From positions 496,001 to 560,000 of the forward strand of contig NC_089191.1 of assembly GCF_947507565.1 (NCBI RefSeq): DNA of 64,000 nucleotides. Reading direction: 5' to 3'. The number at the start of each line of letters is the position of its first letter. Position 1 is the stretch's first letter. Positions 36,330-46,900 of this stretch are shown here, piece by piece. The notes beneath the pieces are model-generated. The model was not told the origin of the DNA. It saw only the letters and a list, made by a program, of their open reading frames with translations, and did not search any database. A program made the position numbers and the translations under genes. This DNA comes from Oscarella lobularis (lineage: Eukaryota > Porifera > Homoscleromorpha > Homosclerophorida > Oscarellidae).

Positions 36330-37180
36330 TTGGTCACGCACGTGCAGCGTTACATCATTTCTTGCCATAAATAAATTTGCTGACCACGCTCCCGACAGTC
36401 AAACCGGTATTGAAACCGGTTTTTTCTGACACTTGCATTGTCAGACCAATGAGAGCGCCAGGTGAGCCCCCACGTGACCGCAACGGACCAATGAGCGCGC
36501 TGGGCGGGGTTACGCTGTTCAAAAGCGAAGCGCACACCGATTTCCCTTCAGTTGCGGCTGAGGGTGGATGTTTCGCGGTTCGCTGCGTCTCGTCCTTGAA
36601 CGGACCGGCTCGGGGGAAGGCAAAAGGCAAGTCTGGATTGGCGGATCAGCGTGGCCCACGGTTTTTACCGTGCCGGAGCCTGTAGGCAGGGCGAAGGGGG
36701 GCTTCGGCCTCGGTACGCGCACTGGGCAGAACGATCGCTTAGGTCTTATTGTTGCTAACAAGCACGAACCGCGCTAGGCTCGAGCGGTTACGGCTTGGAG
36801 GGGGTGTTCAAAAACGGTCTGGTTGCCGGCACTTTTCTCACCCGATAGCACGATTAGACCGACGATGATCCGGCTCAGGTGAAGTCATTTCGGCATTGCA
36901 CTGTCTTTCTTGTCGGCCTCTACAAACAGTGGTCGGCCGTTCTCCAGCTCAGAAGCCCTGGTTCTTAGCCTTGTGCTTACCAATGCGGTCAGGTATCGTC
37001 GCGCCGGGGGACTCGGTATTAGGGGCCGACTACTCGTCCAGGCGGATACTGATTGAGCGGGCCGATGACGTCGCAACTCGCCCGAAACTTTTTGGAAGGG
37101 AGTCATCGCTTTGCGAAGACTTTCCTGGGCTACGAAGCGTCCAAACCTCCCCGTGGTGTAGCCTGGGTAACGCGAATATG
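36330..37180. promoter_or_regulatory. CpG-rich non-coding block upstream of spectraplakin and the LYRIC-like gene
   Basis: About 850 bp with no convincing coding frame. Near the spectraplakin side are two AAACCGGT elements (36401-36408 and 36413-36420, the second extending to AACCGGTT), which match the Grainyhead consensus; an E-box cacgtg near 36339; a GGTCACGTGGGG-type E-box (reverse strand, near 36470); and two near-identical ccaatgag elements at about 36444 and 36487, NF-Y-like. The rest (36.6-37.18 kb) is GC-rich with short inverted repeats. I could not match it to rRNA, SRP RNA, RNase P/MRP or telomerase RNA. Confidence 0.4.
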
Positions 37181-37183
37181 GAC

Positions 37184-37446
37184 GCAAAATCAAAAGGTAC
37201 GTAAAACGATAGATTGGCAGAAACTGACTTCTTTTTTTTAGGTTGGTTGCAATCGAGAAAGGAAAAGAACGACGAAGACAGAAGGAGAGAAAAAAGCAAG
37301 GTAGATTTTTTAGCTATTGATATGTATGTGGAAATAAAATGCGCTGAAATTGAACGTGTGGCTGTACGCGTCGCGGTTTTGCTCGCCGAAAACGCGGCGA
37401 AGCATTTGTCTGCTATCGGCTTTTTTCGTCCACGTGTACTGTGCTA
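37184..37446 (+). CDS. Possible short two-exon ORF of unknown function
   Basis: ATG at 37184 (MDAKSK), donor gtacgt after caaaag, acceptor ttttttag near 37241, then frame GWLQSRKEKNDEDRRREKSK followed by residues to a TGC-TAA end near 37446. It is basic and charged with no family resemblance. It could be a 5' exon of the downstream LYRIC-like gene or chance. Confidence 0.25.
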
Positions 37447-37578
37447 ACGAACGTCACCAACAACGTCATCGAACGAGGAGGCATGCGCCGATCGATAGTC
37501 ATGCCTCGCCTTCGTCCGCGTGTCATCTAGCCTTCGTATCATCGCACTCTCGTTCGATTCCAACCCAGCACTCTAATC

Positions 37579-38865
37579 ATGTTCGAATCTGCTGGCTGGC
37601 TGCCCTTGTTCGTGATCGTCTTCACCCTAATCGTCGGAGCGCTCGTCTTCGTGATGACCCAGAGCGCTCTCGCCTCGCAGGAACCGCCATCGGGGTCTCT
37701 TCACGCCAAAGAGGCGGCGGAGGAAAAGAAGAAGAAGAGAACAAAGAAAGAAAAGGGCGCCACACCCTCCGTACCAGCCGGAACGGTGCGTTGACACGCG
37801 TGCGCGGGCGGGGAACGCACAATAGAACATGGAGAAAGGGATAGGGCCTCACCAAAAAAATTGCACCGAAAATAGGCGTAGCGTTCTTTAGGAGTTGATA
37901 AATGACGTCATAATATTAACGTGGGGAAATTTCTTTATTAATTACCTAACTTCAAAATTTAATTTGATTCAAATCTTATCCGGATACTTTGTAGGTACAG
38001 GAAACCGACTCAAAGGCGCCGCCACAGAACGAGGCCAAGCCGAAGCCGAAGCCTAAGGGATCGAAGAAGAAAAACGAGAAGGAAATTCAAAAAGAGAATG
38101 TGGTCGCACCTGCAGCCGCAGCGGAGAAGAAAAAGAAGAAGAGAAAGAAAGTGAAGAACGAAGTAGATGACGACGACGACGACGAAGCAGGTATACATAT
38201 ACGTAATTAATTACCTAAGTCTGAATATGGGGCTTTCAGGCGAGTGGACACAGATCAGTCGCAAGCCAAAGAAAAGCAGTCAAAAAGAAAAGAAAAAGAA
38301 GAGCGATGACATCGATCAGAGCGACAGTCATAAGAAAACTGCACTAGATGTCCACGTGCCACCATCGCTTATTAGAGAGAAACAGGAGGAGGTAGCAGCG
38401 GCAGTTACCAAAGAGGAAGAAGTAGTGGAAGAAGCATCCGGGTCAACTCCCGCTGAAACAAAGGAAGAAAAGATTGCGGAAAGCCAAACGGAAGCGATCG
38501 ATAGAAAGAGTCCCGCCGCGGCGAGCGTTCGCTCGTCGTCGGGAACGAGCGAATCCGGCGTGGGGGAATCCAGCGGCGGCGAGTACGTCAACATCGAAGT
38601 GAAGGAGACCGAAATGGGAGAGGCTATCATTGAAGAAAAGTCGATTCAAATAAAGGCAGAGATACAGGAGGAGGAGGAGGAGGAGGATCAGAAGCCTAAG
38701 AAAGGTTAGTTCAGCTTATTGATCTCTTCTCCTCAACCACCCCTTTTTTTCTCTCAAGACAATGAGCCCAAGCCTCAGCGGGAGAAAAAGAGGAAGAAGA
38801 AGAAAAAGGGCGGCGGCGGCGGTGGAAAGGGAAAGGAAGACGAGGACGGATGGGTTGTAGTGTGA
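37579..38865 (+). CDS. Single-pass membrane protein with Lys/Glu-rich tail, LYRIC/MTDH-like
   Basis: Exons: 37579 to about 37791, from about 37996 to 38190, about 38240-38704, and about 38760-38865 (TGA at 38863). Residues 7-26 (WLPLFVIVFTLIVGALVFV) form one transmembrane helix with a very short N-terminal side. The remainder is a highly charged, probably disordered tail of Lys, Glu and Ala. The segment EAGEWTQISRKPKKSSQKEK resembles the metadherin (LYRIC) motif GAWETKISHREKRQQRKRDK, and the protein ends EDEDGWVVV. Metadherin is an ER/nuclear-envelope scaffold bound to SND1. Low complexity makes orthology uncertain; a ribosome-receptor-like protein is the alternative. An AATAAA lies at 38940-38945. 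Confidence 0.5.
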
Positions 38866-38998
38866 CGTCATTTTAACTGTGGTGCTATTTTTCGGAAAAG
38901 CGTGTTTGTGAGAGTTTTTCCTTAAATCGATTCATTGTAAATAAAAAATCTGAAATAGCATGTGTTGTTTACCTTGGGGCCGGTTTTAATGGTATCGA

Positions 38999-40272
38999 TT
39001 ATATTAGTCGGTTTGAGGTGGACTGCTTGCCGGGCCACGCTTCTTTTGCGTATTTCTTGTGCTGTTTCTCGTTTGAGGGAAAAAGGGGAGACGTTGCTGG
39101 AGGCGTAGTTGGAGTTATCGGAAGGGCCGCATCTTCAGCAGCCGGATTTATATCCGGAGCCGAATTAATAGTTGAAGGAAAGAAGGAAGAGAATAGATGA
39201 GATTGGGAAGAGGGAGAATGGGATGAGGCGGAGGAGGAAGAATCTGCTTTCGTTTTAGAGAGATTATCGATATGAGGCCGTTTCTATTACACTGATGATA
39301 TTGATGAATATTTATTAGGACGCGTTTCTACCTTGATTGGTTGAATGACCGTCGATTGTACCATATTTCGAAATCGTCCCACGTTCGGATCAACGTCCTC
39401 TTAAAAAATTCGGTGATAAAATGCGACTTTGGGTTCGTTTTTTTTCTTATGCTCACCGGGATTAATTATTTCTTCTTCTTCTTGAAAGTGAACCGAAGAC
39501 CGTTTTCGTCTTCTCTTTCCTTCCACCATCCCAACGCCGTCCTCGCCAATACCCACTGTGCTAACGCGTTTATTCTGGGCGGTGTTATACTCTGTCAAGT
39601 CCTAAACAAAGACTTACTACTAGATCTAACTAATTACTTATCCTTGTATTATTATTATTACTAATAATTTTGCTTCTTGTTCTGGCAATTCGACATTTTC
39701 TTCTCCTCCTCCATCGGTGGTTGTCATAGTTGCCCTTGACGCCGATGACGTCTCCGGTTTTTCTCTAAGAGAATACGTTCGCGTTGAGGCTCCAAACGAG
39801 AGAATTGAATTGATTTCGACGGGAGTTGGTTTCTTGGCTTCGAGTCGAATTCCATTAACAAAAGTCCCGTGACCTTAATTAATTAATTAATTAATAAACA
39901 AAATTAATCCGAAAATTTTTTTTCTGTGTACTGCTATCGAGATCGACTATAAACGATCTTTTGACGTGTTTGTGATATAGGAGAAGAGCGTGAACTCGCG
40001 AGCACGAAGCGTGATCGATCACCACGTCGCAGACGTCCTTATTTCGACCGAAAAAGTAGCCTATCTTGTCGTCGATCAAGATTTTCTTCAGAGAAATACG
40101 TCGCATGGGAAATGGAGCGCGTTTTTGGCGTTCGATGTACCTCAACGAAAGCGCCGCTTTTCAGCACGTCAAGATGAAGACCTTGGCATGCCTTCCCGGC
40201 CCTAAGGAAAGAGGTAAATGACGATACAAACGCGTGAAAGACCCACCACTTGGGGATCTCGTAGTTAGACAT
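38999..40272 (-). CDS. PPP1R8: Nuclear inhibitor of protein phosphatase 1 (NIPP1)
   Basis: FHA-domain regulator that targets PP1 to phosphorylated splicing and chromatin partners in the nucleus. Start MSNYEIPKW at 40272, joined across a short intron to AGKACQGLHLDVLKS, then KILIDDKIGYFFGRN, CDVVIDHASCSRVHALL and YHKHVKRSFIVDLDSS (FHA core with GRN and SRVHA). Next exon: GTFVNGIRLEAKKPTP and ILSFGASTRTYSLREKP. Then the PP1-binding segment DLTEYNTAQNKRVST, RKRSSVHFQEEEEIINPG, VDPNVGRFRNMVQ, and the C-terminal KKYAKEAWPGKQSTS. Every block is colinear with human NIPP1. The RVxF motif reads SVHF instead of RVTF. Stop TAA at 39001-38999. It converges with the LYRIC-like gene and is head to head with NSMCE1. 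Confidence 0.95.
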
Positions 40273-40307
40273 CCCAATCCGGGGACGAGGAAACGAGCGC
40301 GCGTCAA
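40273..40307. promoter_or_regulatory. 35-bp divergent promoter between PPP1R8 and NSMCE1
   Basis: Start codons at 40272 (minus) and 40308 (plus) are only 35 bp apart, and a CCAAT sits within this interval. NSMCE1 starts in CAAATGGCGG, similar to the TISU element used by genes with very short 5' UTRs. Transcription start sites may lie in each other's coding region. Confidence 0.55.
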
Positions 40308-41232
40308 ATGGCGGAAAGCGGCGAAGAAGAGGCTCCTGGGTCGAAGCATCGTCCGGCATTCCTTCAAATGCTGATAGCAAGAAAGATTGTGACGACGGAC
40401 GAGGCGAGAAAGGCGATGGAGACGATCTGCGAACGATGTCGCGTTCCCGTTCCCGATTTGAGCCAATTCGTTCGAGATATCAACGAAGGCCTCAAGGAGA
40501 TTTTCATGGAAATTCGCACGGGTGTGTCGGAAGAGAGCGGAGTCGTGCACTACGCCTTGGCAAGAGAAAATAAATGAATTAATTTAATTAATTTAATAAA
40601 TTAATTTACAGGTTAATACGTACGAAGATGTGGCTGCAAAAGTGGCTGCGAGCTACGATCGAAAACTTCTGACGTATTTCAATAAAGTGGTGAGATAATT
40701 GGTTTAAAATTTTTAATTATAATCAATTGATTATCAGATGGAGATGATTGTGAGAGAGGGAAACGGCTTAGCGTCATCTACTGACCTCATTAACGCTGGA
40801 CAAGGCATTGAAACGCCCATCACAAACTCAGACGCCAAAGTACTGTACATATAATCTCAGATATTGTATTAAATGTTAATGCAGGAAGCTTTGGATTTAT
40901 TTACGAAGGATCATTGGCTCTACTATGACAGGGTACTACGCTTAATTACACTTGCATTTGTTTGTTTATTTGTCTACTTTAGACTGAGGGAGACTATTGG
41001 GTTGGGACCAGGAGTCTAATTGAATTGAAACGCCATTTGAGATCAACGTTTTCTGACGTCATAACGGATTGCTACATGTGTCGCGACATCGTGATAAAGG
41101 GAGAGCTTTGCGACGAGAAAAAAATGCATCACCATTGCGCTCGACGTTATGTGCAAACGCAAAGTAAATCACATGATCGTTTATTAATGGCCTATTATTT
41201 AGTTCTCGTTTTTCATTTCAGACAGGGTCTAG
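40308..41232 (+). CDS. NSMCE1: Non-SMC element 1 (SMC5/6 complex), RING-like end degenerate
   Basis: NSE1 subunit of the SMC5/6 DNA-repair complex; a winged-helix protein with a C-terminal variant RING. Exon 1, 40308-40559, carries FLQMLIARKIVTTDEA, FVRDINEGLKEIFMEIRTGV and VVHYAL. It is spliced through a GC-AG intron to 40612 (VNTYEDVAAKVAASY). Later exons give MEMIVREGNGLASSTDLIN, LFTKDHWLYYDR, and EGDYWVGTRSLIELKRHL then TDCYMCRDIVIKGELC. Human YALVN, SETGFASSTNILN and NKWL blocks match. After CARRYVQTQ the model ends within a few codons (TAG 41230-41232 if spliced; unspliced reading runs to 41309). The second CxxC and CPHC of the RING are not found. Confidence 0.88.
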
Positions 41233-41447
41233 TATTCTTGGGAGTTGACGAGAAGGGGAGCAAGTTTTTCAATGGGACTCCATTGAACTTGGTCCGCCTC
41301 ATCAAATAATATCTTTATGAAAAATTAGTTGATTAGCTTGCTAACGAACTATTTGGGTTGTGTTATCTATAGTACTTACGTTGTAATCGAAAATTACCTT
41401 CTTGTTCATCGCATCAATATCAGGCAAAGAAGTCAAACCTACCAATA

Positions 41448-42754
41448 TTAAATAGATAGGTATTCTATTAGTACAGACACCTTGCCTTGAACAGGTTCCG
41501 CTACAGCGTTTGACTCTTCCTTCTCTCCTTCTCCTTCCGCTTCCTCTTCACCTCCATCCTTCTGCTGACACGCTTGCCACATTGCATTCAAATAGGCGTG
41601 CTGATAATGTTGATACTGTTGCAAGCGTTCCACCACTTGCCGATGCTGTTCCAAAGCCACTTGGTATCTCTCGACAGGATCAAAGGCTGAGGCTGCCGCT
41701 GCTGCTGCCGCCGCCACTCCTACTCCTATTCCAGGACGACTCAATGCTGTAGTAGGACTCATACCGGTCCTGTAGAAAATCAGAGATCTCTTATGTATAT
41801 CAAATTCATCAGGGTCAAAAAGAGATTCAACTCGTTGCGCGCGAGCGACGCTTGCGGTTCAGGCGCAAGGAACGCCACTCGCGCATAAAAAGTACACTGC
41901 AGTGTTGGCGGGAACGCCCACTTTTGATAGGCAAGTGTCTTCAACCCGTTGCCCGCGAGCGACGCTTGCAGTTCAGGCGCAAGGAACGTCACTCGCGCAT
42001 AAAAAGTACATTGCAGTGTTGGCGGGAACGCCCACTTTTGATAGGCAAGTGTCTTCAATTCGTTGCGCGCGAGTGGCGCTTGCGGTTCAGGCGCAAGGAA
42101 CGCCACTCGCGCATAAAAAGTACACTGCAGTGTTGGCGGGAACGCCCACTTTTGATAGGCAAGCGTCTTCAATTCGTTGCGCGCCTGAACAGCAAGCGCC
42201 GCTTGCGCGCAACGAGTTACAGACACTGGTCGGTCAAAACGTTCCCAACATTTACCAATTAAAAATGATGCATTCGGGACAAAAAGAAATGCATCTAATT
42301 AAAAAACTTATCTTTACATTGACAGTGGTGCTCCTCCAGGACCGCCTGAATTGGCCCAATTCAAGCGAAATCGTTTCATCTATTAACAGAATTAGAGATT
42401 TGAAAACTTTTATACTAGTCGCATCTACTGGATGAGTTCCCGGAACGGGTAGACCGTTCAGTTTGTTTATGGCTTGAGAGGCAGCCTGTTCGGAGCCGAA
42501 TTCAAGAAAGCAATAGCCGGCCATACTAAAGAAGACATTAGAGCGCCAAAAATGAACGAAGAGTCGTTTTTACCCCGGGATTTTTTGTCGAATGACACGG
42601 ACGCTGAGAACGGGCTCTCCCAGAGAACTCAGAGCATTCTGAACGAATCTCTCGTCCATATAGGGTTCAAGCTAGATAGAAGACTCGTTTCGAGCGGTCT
42701 GCGAGTCGGTTAAGGTCTCACATCGCCCATCCAAAGGCTTGTTATCTTCGCCAT
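41448..42754 (-). CDS. TRNAU1AP: SECp43-like RNA-binding protein (tRNA-Sec associated protein 1 family), single RRM
   Basis: SECp43 binds tRNA-Sec complexes in selenoprotein synthesis; related RRM proteins act in splicing. Exons: 42754 to about 42722 (ITSLWMGD), about 42674-42580 (LEPYMDERFVQNALSSLG, VLSVRVIRQKIPG), about 42525-42430 (MAGYCFLEFGSEQA, INKLNGLPVPGTHP), about 42372-42322 (RFRLNWANSGGPGG), and 41771-41448 (Ala-rich, then a coiled segment with LQQYQHYQHAYLNAMWQ). LWMGDLEPYMDE and IPG-x-AGYCF-EF match SECp43 RRM1 exactly in order. Human SECp43 has a second RRM; here none is seen between the fourth and fifth exons, where the intron instead holds a MITE-like repeat. Confidence 0.78.
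41829..42223. mobile_element. MITE-like element with 38-bp terminal inverted repeats and internal 114-bp tandem repeats
   Basis: The left end begins aactcgttgcgcgcgagcg near 41829. The right end finishes with the inverse complement, cgcttgcgcgcaacgagtt, near 42222. The inverted ends match over about 38 bp, reaching ttcaggcgc. Inside, a unit starting cgttgc repeats at 41833, 41947, 42061 and 42175, exactly 114 bp apart (three full copies). It has no coding capacity and lies in a TRNAU1AP intron. I see no clear target-site duplication. Confidence 0.75.
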
Positions 42755-42828
42755 AGTATCGGCTAGTGTATCTGCTATGTGAGCATGCGTTTCGGAATCA
42801 CGTGCGCGGTCATTGATTCGTCACCGCA
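42755..42828. promoter_or_regulatory. Divergent promoter between TRNAU1AP-like and RING/TRAF-zinc-finger genes
   Basis: 74 bp between start codons at 42754 (minus) and 42829 (plus). Confidence 0.5.
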
Positions 42829-43854
42829 ATGGGAGTGAACAAGCTTCTGTTCGTCGAGGAACCTCATTCCGACTGCCTCTGTCTTATCTGCCAAGAAGTT
42901 CTAGAAGATCCTCGCGAAACGTCCTATTGTCAGCACGCATTTTGCCGCGGTTGCATCGAGCGTTGGCTCGAGAATCACGAGATATGTCCGACGTGTCGAA
43001 CGCCACTGGCACTTTCGCACCTAAAACCGCTTCATCGGATATGGCGCGAAAAATTGCATCGATTGCGTGTGCGCTGCGAATTCGGCGACGACGGCTGTCC
43101 AGCAATCACCGAATTGCAACGACGGAACGCCCACATGCAGATATGCGATTACGCCCCCATCGCGTGCCCCAATAAGCCGTGTCCGCACGTGACGACCAGA
43201 CGAAACATGAAAGATCACCTGGAATCGTGCGATTATCGGCTCGTGCGATGCGAACGCGGATGTCAATTGCTTATTGCGGCCAACTTGCTTGGGAGCCATA
43301 GCTGCGTGGGAGCGATAAAGATAGAAATGGACGCAATTGAGGACAAGTTGCGCGCGCTACAGAAAGACTACTCCAAATTGGAACGAAGTCTAAAAAAGGA
43401 AAAGGAAGCTCGTTTAGGCTTGGAGAAATTTACGCAAGAACAAGCGGACGCTATAAATCAATTAAGCGGACTTTACGAACAAATTACGAATAAAGACGAA
43501 AGTGGGAATGGCAAGCGAAAACGAAATATTTCGCTGCCACGAATTGCCCCACTTCACACGCGAATGTCAATAAGCTATAACGGTATTGCGAGAATTAAAT
43601 AGTGAATTTTAATTGATCTATAGAATTCTTTGATTTTTTTAGAAAGTCGATGTAATCATCGCGGTGCGACGAGTCAGAGTACAAATGCAAGTCCCAATCG
43701 ATCGACTGCGACTACGCCCGCGTCAATAGGAAGGACACGTGACGGCGCCATATGGCCATCGTCTCAAGTGGGGGGAGGTGGAAACAGCGGCGGCGGAGGC
43801 GATGGCAGTGACGGAACGAGTGCCAATCGGCTTACTTTACCATCGATACGGTAG
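42829..43854 (+). CDS. RING finger and TRAF-type zinc-finger protein (RNF41/RNF151-like)
   Basis: Probable E3 ubiquitin ligase. Residues 15-55 hold a C3HC4 RING: CLICQEVLEDP, CQHAFCRGCIERW, EICPTC. Two TRAF-type zinc fingers follow (CEFGDDGC, HMQICDYAPIAC, HLESCDYRLVRCERGC), then a coiled coil (about residues 165-220; LRALQKDYSKLERSLKK). The first exon can read to a stop at 43602, but a donor gtattg after AGCTATAACG joins in phase to an acceptor at 43640, giving a Ser/Thr/Gly-rich tail that stops at 43854. I prefer the spliced form. No substrate-binding domain of RNF41 is recognisable, so I give no symbol. It converges with the LRR gene, with 64 bp between stops. Confidence 0.82.
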
Positions 43855-43918
43855 TCAAGTGGGTGCACTCTAATTTTCTCTACGCAGTACATCGGCTTAC
43901 CTATATAGATATGTTTTG

Positions 43919-46900
43919 CTACTTGCAGTTTTCTATTGCTTTGCATTCAGCTGTTCCATTCTGTGGAGCAATGAAGATAATTTTATTAGGAGTATAAACA
44001 AATACAATTTCTTTACCTTGCACAGACACAACGTGCATCTTCCCTTTCGCCACGTGGCTCCGTTTATGAACATGCGTCCGTTGCTGACAGGGCAGGCAGT
44101 TGACACTTGCTCCAACTTGGCAACCTAAAAATATTTGACTCCCTGATGCTACTTTTATTGACCAGTTTTTCCGTACCTTTGTCTGGAGTACGTCCAGGCT
44201 TTGTTTCATCTGTTCTATTACGGCTCTGAGCTCCTCTTCATTTTTCCCAAGAGACTCGGTGCGATTCTCAACTGCACTTATTTTCTCTTGCACGTTGTCG
44301 AACGACGATACAATGCTGGCAACAGACAGCTGTGACGAACCTCTTCCCGTGGCTGAAGCTGTAATGAGACTGGACTTTTCTGGAAAGAGGACGGTCCCCC
44401 AATCATTTACTCCATCCTACGTACTTCTTTGGTCTTACCGCAGCTTCGTTCATCAAACGGTTCTTGTCCTACTCGCTTAGGCATGCCACTGATTTTCTTA
44501 TGGCATTCTATTCTCGTTATATTCCGCAAGGCAAGGTACTCGTTAAGCCATAAGACTTCACATGAGCAAAGGAGAGCAGAAGAGCCAATATGACTAAACG
44601 AATAAACAGTACATCAGATCCTAATGGAGCAATTAAAGACTTACAGCATTTGGAGTTGGCTCAAGCAAACAAAGGAAGATGCCGTCAGGGTCTGCACTTT
44701 GTTCTTTCCCAAATTTCTGTAGTATATCCATTACGTAGTTTTCAATAGGAAATCCTAAGAGACTTACAAGTGCGTCAGATGAACAGCGTCGCAAAACGTC
44801 TGTTCATTGACGACTTTGATGAAATTCACATCAAGATTTCTAACAGAATAAGTGATCTCATCCTATGTGGAAATATCCGTGACAACTCACAAAGTCTCCA
44901 GTGATACGTCACCAAAGAAAGCGCGGTCCGCAACGCTTACGATTTGATTATGATGCAGTAATCTATTGAAACCACCATTATTAACCCGTTTCACAACGTC
45001 TAGCATTCTCACAGCGTAGTTAGCTTGGGAAGGTTTGAGAAAAGGTGCAAGGGGATTTCTCGTAATAGATTGTGGCTCATATCACTACAGGAGAAGCCAC
45101 GTCATTCCAGTCAGACACATAGCCACTCACTCTTATACATTTTTTCCAGGTCTTTGCTCTCCGGTAGCAGATAAGGACAAACGCGTTCAATTTGATTGTA
45201 ATTAAGGTACCTAGATACGCCAAGAGTAAACACGTGGATTCGACAAGAATGGGAAAGTATATATACAATTCTTTTAACAGTCGAAGATCTGCAAACACAT
45301 CACACGGGAGATCATACAGAGAATTGTCAGCCAAGCATCTGATAATGAAATCATTGCACATCATCTCCCCTCACACACATTCATATAACTGACTTACAAA
45401 TATTGCAAGTGAACGAGGCCTTGAAAAACGCCAGAGTCCAAAGACGTTAACTTGTTGTGACACAAACTCCTAAGAAAACATCGATAAGATATAAAGAATG
45501 GATCTCATCTCATCATCAAGTCGTACAGATGCTTGAGCACAAGGTGCTGATCTGTAAAGACATCTCTGGGCAACGACGTAAGCGGATTAGACGCCAAGTC
45601 GCTGCGCCGCAAAGAAGGAGACAGTGAAGGCGTAGTATTTAGACCAGAGCGAAGCGGCTTCTTACATGTGCGCCAGATGAGACAATCCAATAAAGGAGCC
45701 CTCATCTAATTCCAGCAGATTGTTTCGCTGTAAGTCCCTTTGTAGACAACCACCAATTACATAACCGAATATAGATCAAAGTCCTCACAATCTTTCGAGG
45801 CCTTTCAGCGGCCTCAGCAAGCCAGACTGGAGACGAGAGATGTCGTTATTCTCCAGAAGCCTACAAGGAACCAAGCCATCAAAGGAACCGGCGGCGGCAA
45901 CAGAGAGAAAGAGACACTAAAGACGCACAGGTATTTCAAGTTGGGAACGTATCGAAAAGCCTTCTGAGGAAGCGATGAGATACGATTGTGCTGGAGAAAT
46001 CTAAAACAAATGTTTGAATAGTGAATGTACCACAGTCTTCCAGGAGGAATCGTACAGGCTTCTGAGGTTGGGATAGCGATACTTTGTCAAATCAACAGGA
46101 AAGTCGGTTATGTGATTCCGATTCAATCGGCTAAGGGGAAAACGGTCATAAAAACGTTCCACACCCACGCAGTCATACATACAGAGTGACGAGCCGGCGA
46201 TTCCGGGCGAGAGTCTCACGCGATAAGGAACCGATATAGTTCCGATAGAGGTTCCTACGACAACGAAAAAATTAAATATTTTCTCTTCGATCGCGATTGC
46301 TTACAGAGCTCGTAGATTCGTGAGCGACTGGAACAAAGAGGGGGCGATACGCCTGAGTCGATTGCCCGCCAGGCACCTGTATCAACATACGTACACGTGC
46401 GCGATCATGCTGCGCTTCTCGCTCACAGCGTCTCCAGCCCTTTGGCGCCGTCGAACGTGTCGTTGGGGAGAACGCTTAGCGCATTGTCCGCCACACTCCT
46501 GTCAGATTAGACAATCGTTTTACAGTCGCGTTTCCGCAACGATTAGGGTGTCTTCTCACAGCGTCTCGATCGCTGGAAGTGCACGGAAGAGATTCGCGGG
46601 CAGACGATCCAGCTTGTTGCCGTCCAAAACGCTGCCAGATCCCCATATTGTACAAAACGCTTAAGATTCCTCGCGAGGGACCCCTCCCCATCCTGCGGCC
46701 ACCCAGGGAGCGTCAGCTTACAGGTATTTGAGCGAAAGAAGCCGTGCAGTCACTAATTCGTCGACTTGTGTCAACTCGTTGCTGTCGAGGATCCTACGAT
46801 GAGAAAAACATCGCTATCACGTAGCCGGCGAAGATGCGTGGGTGTGATAGAGTTTCACGCTTACAGGTGTGTAAGATTCGCACGATCGTTCAAGTTCGAT

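Noticed and set aside
36377-36777. Two plus-strand frames in the GC-rich block
   Set aside because: Overlapping, no splice-compatible ends, no domain; chance frames in CpG-rich DNA.
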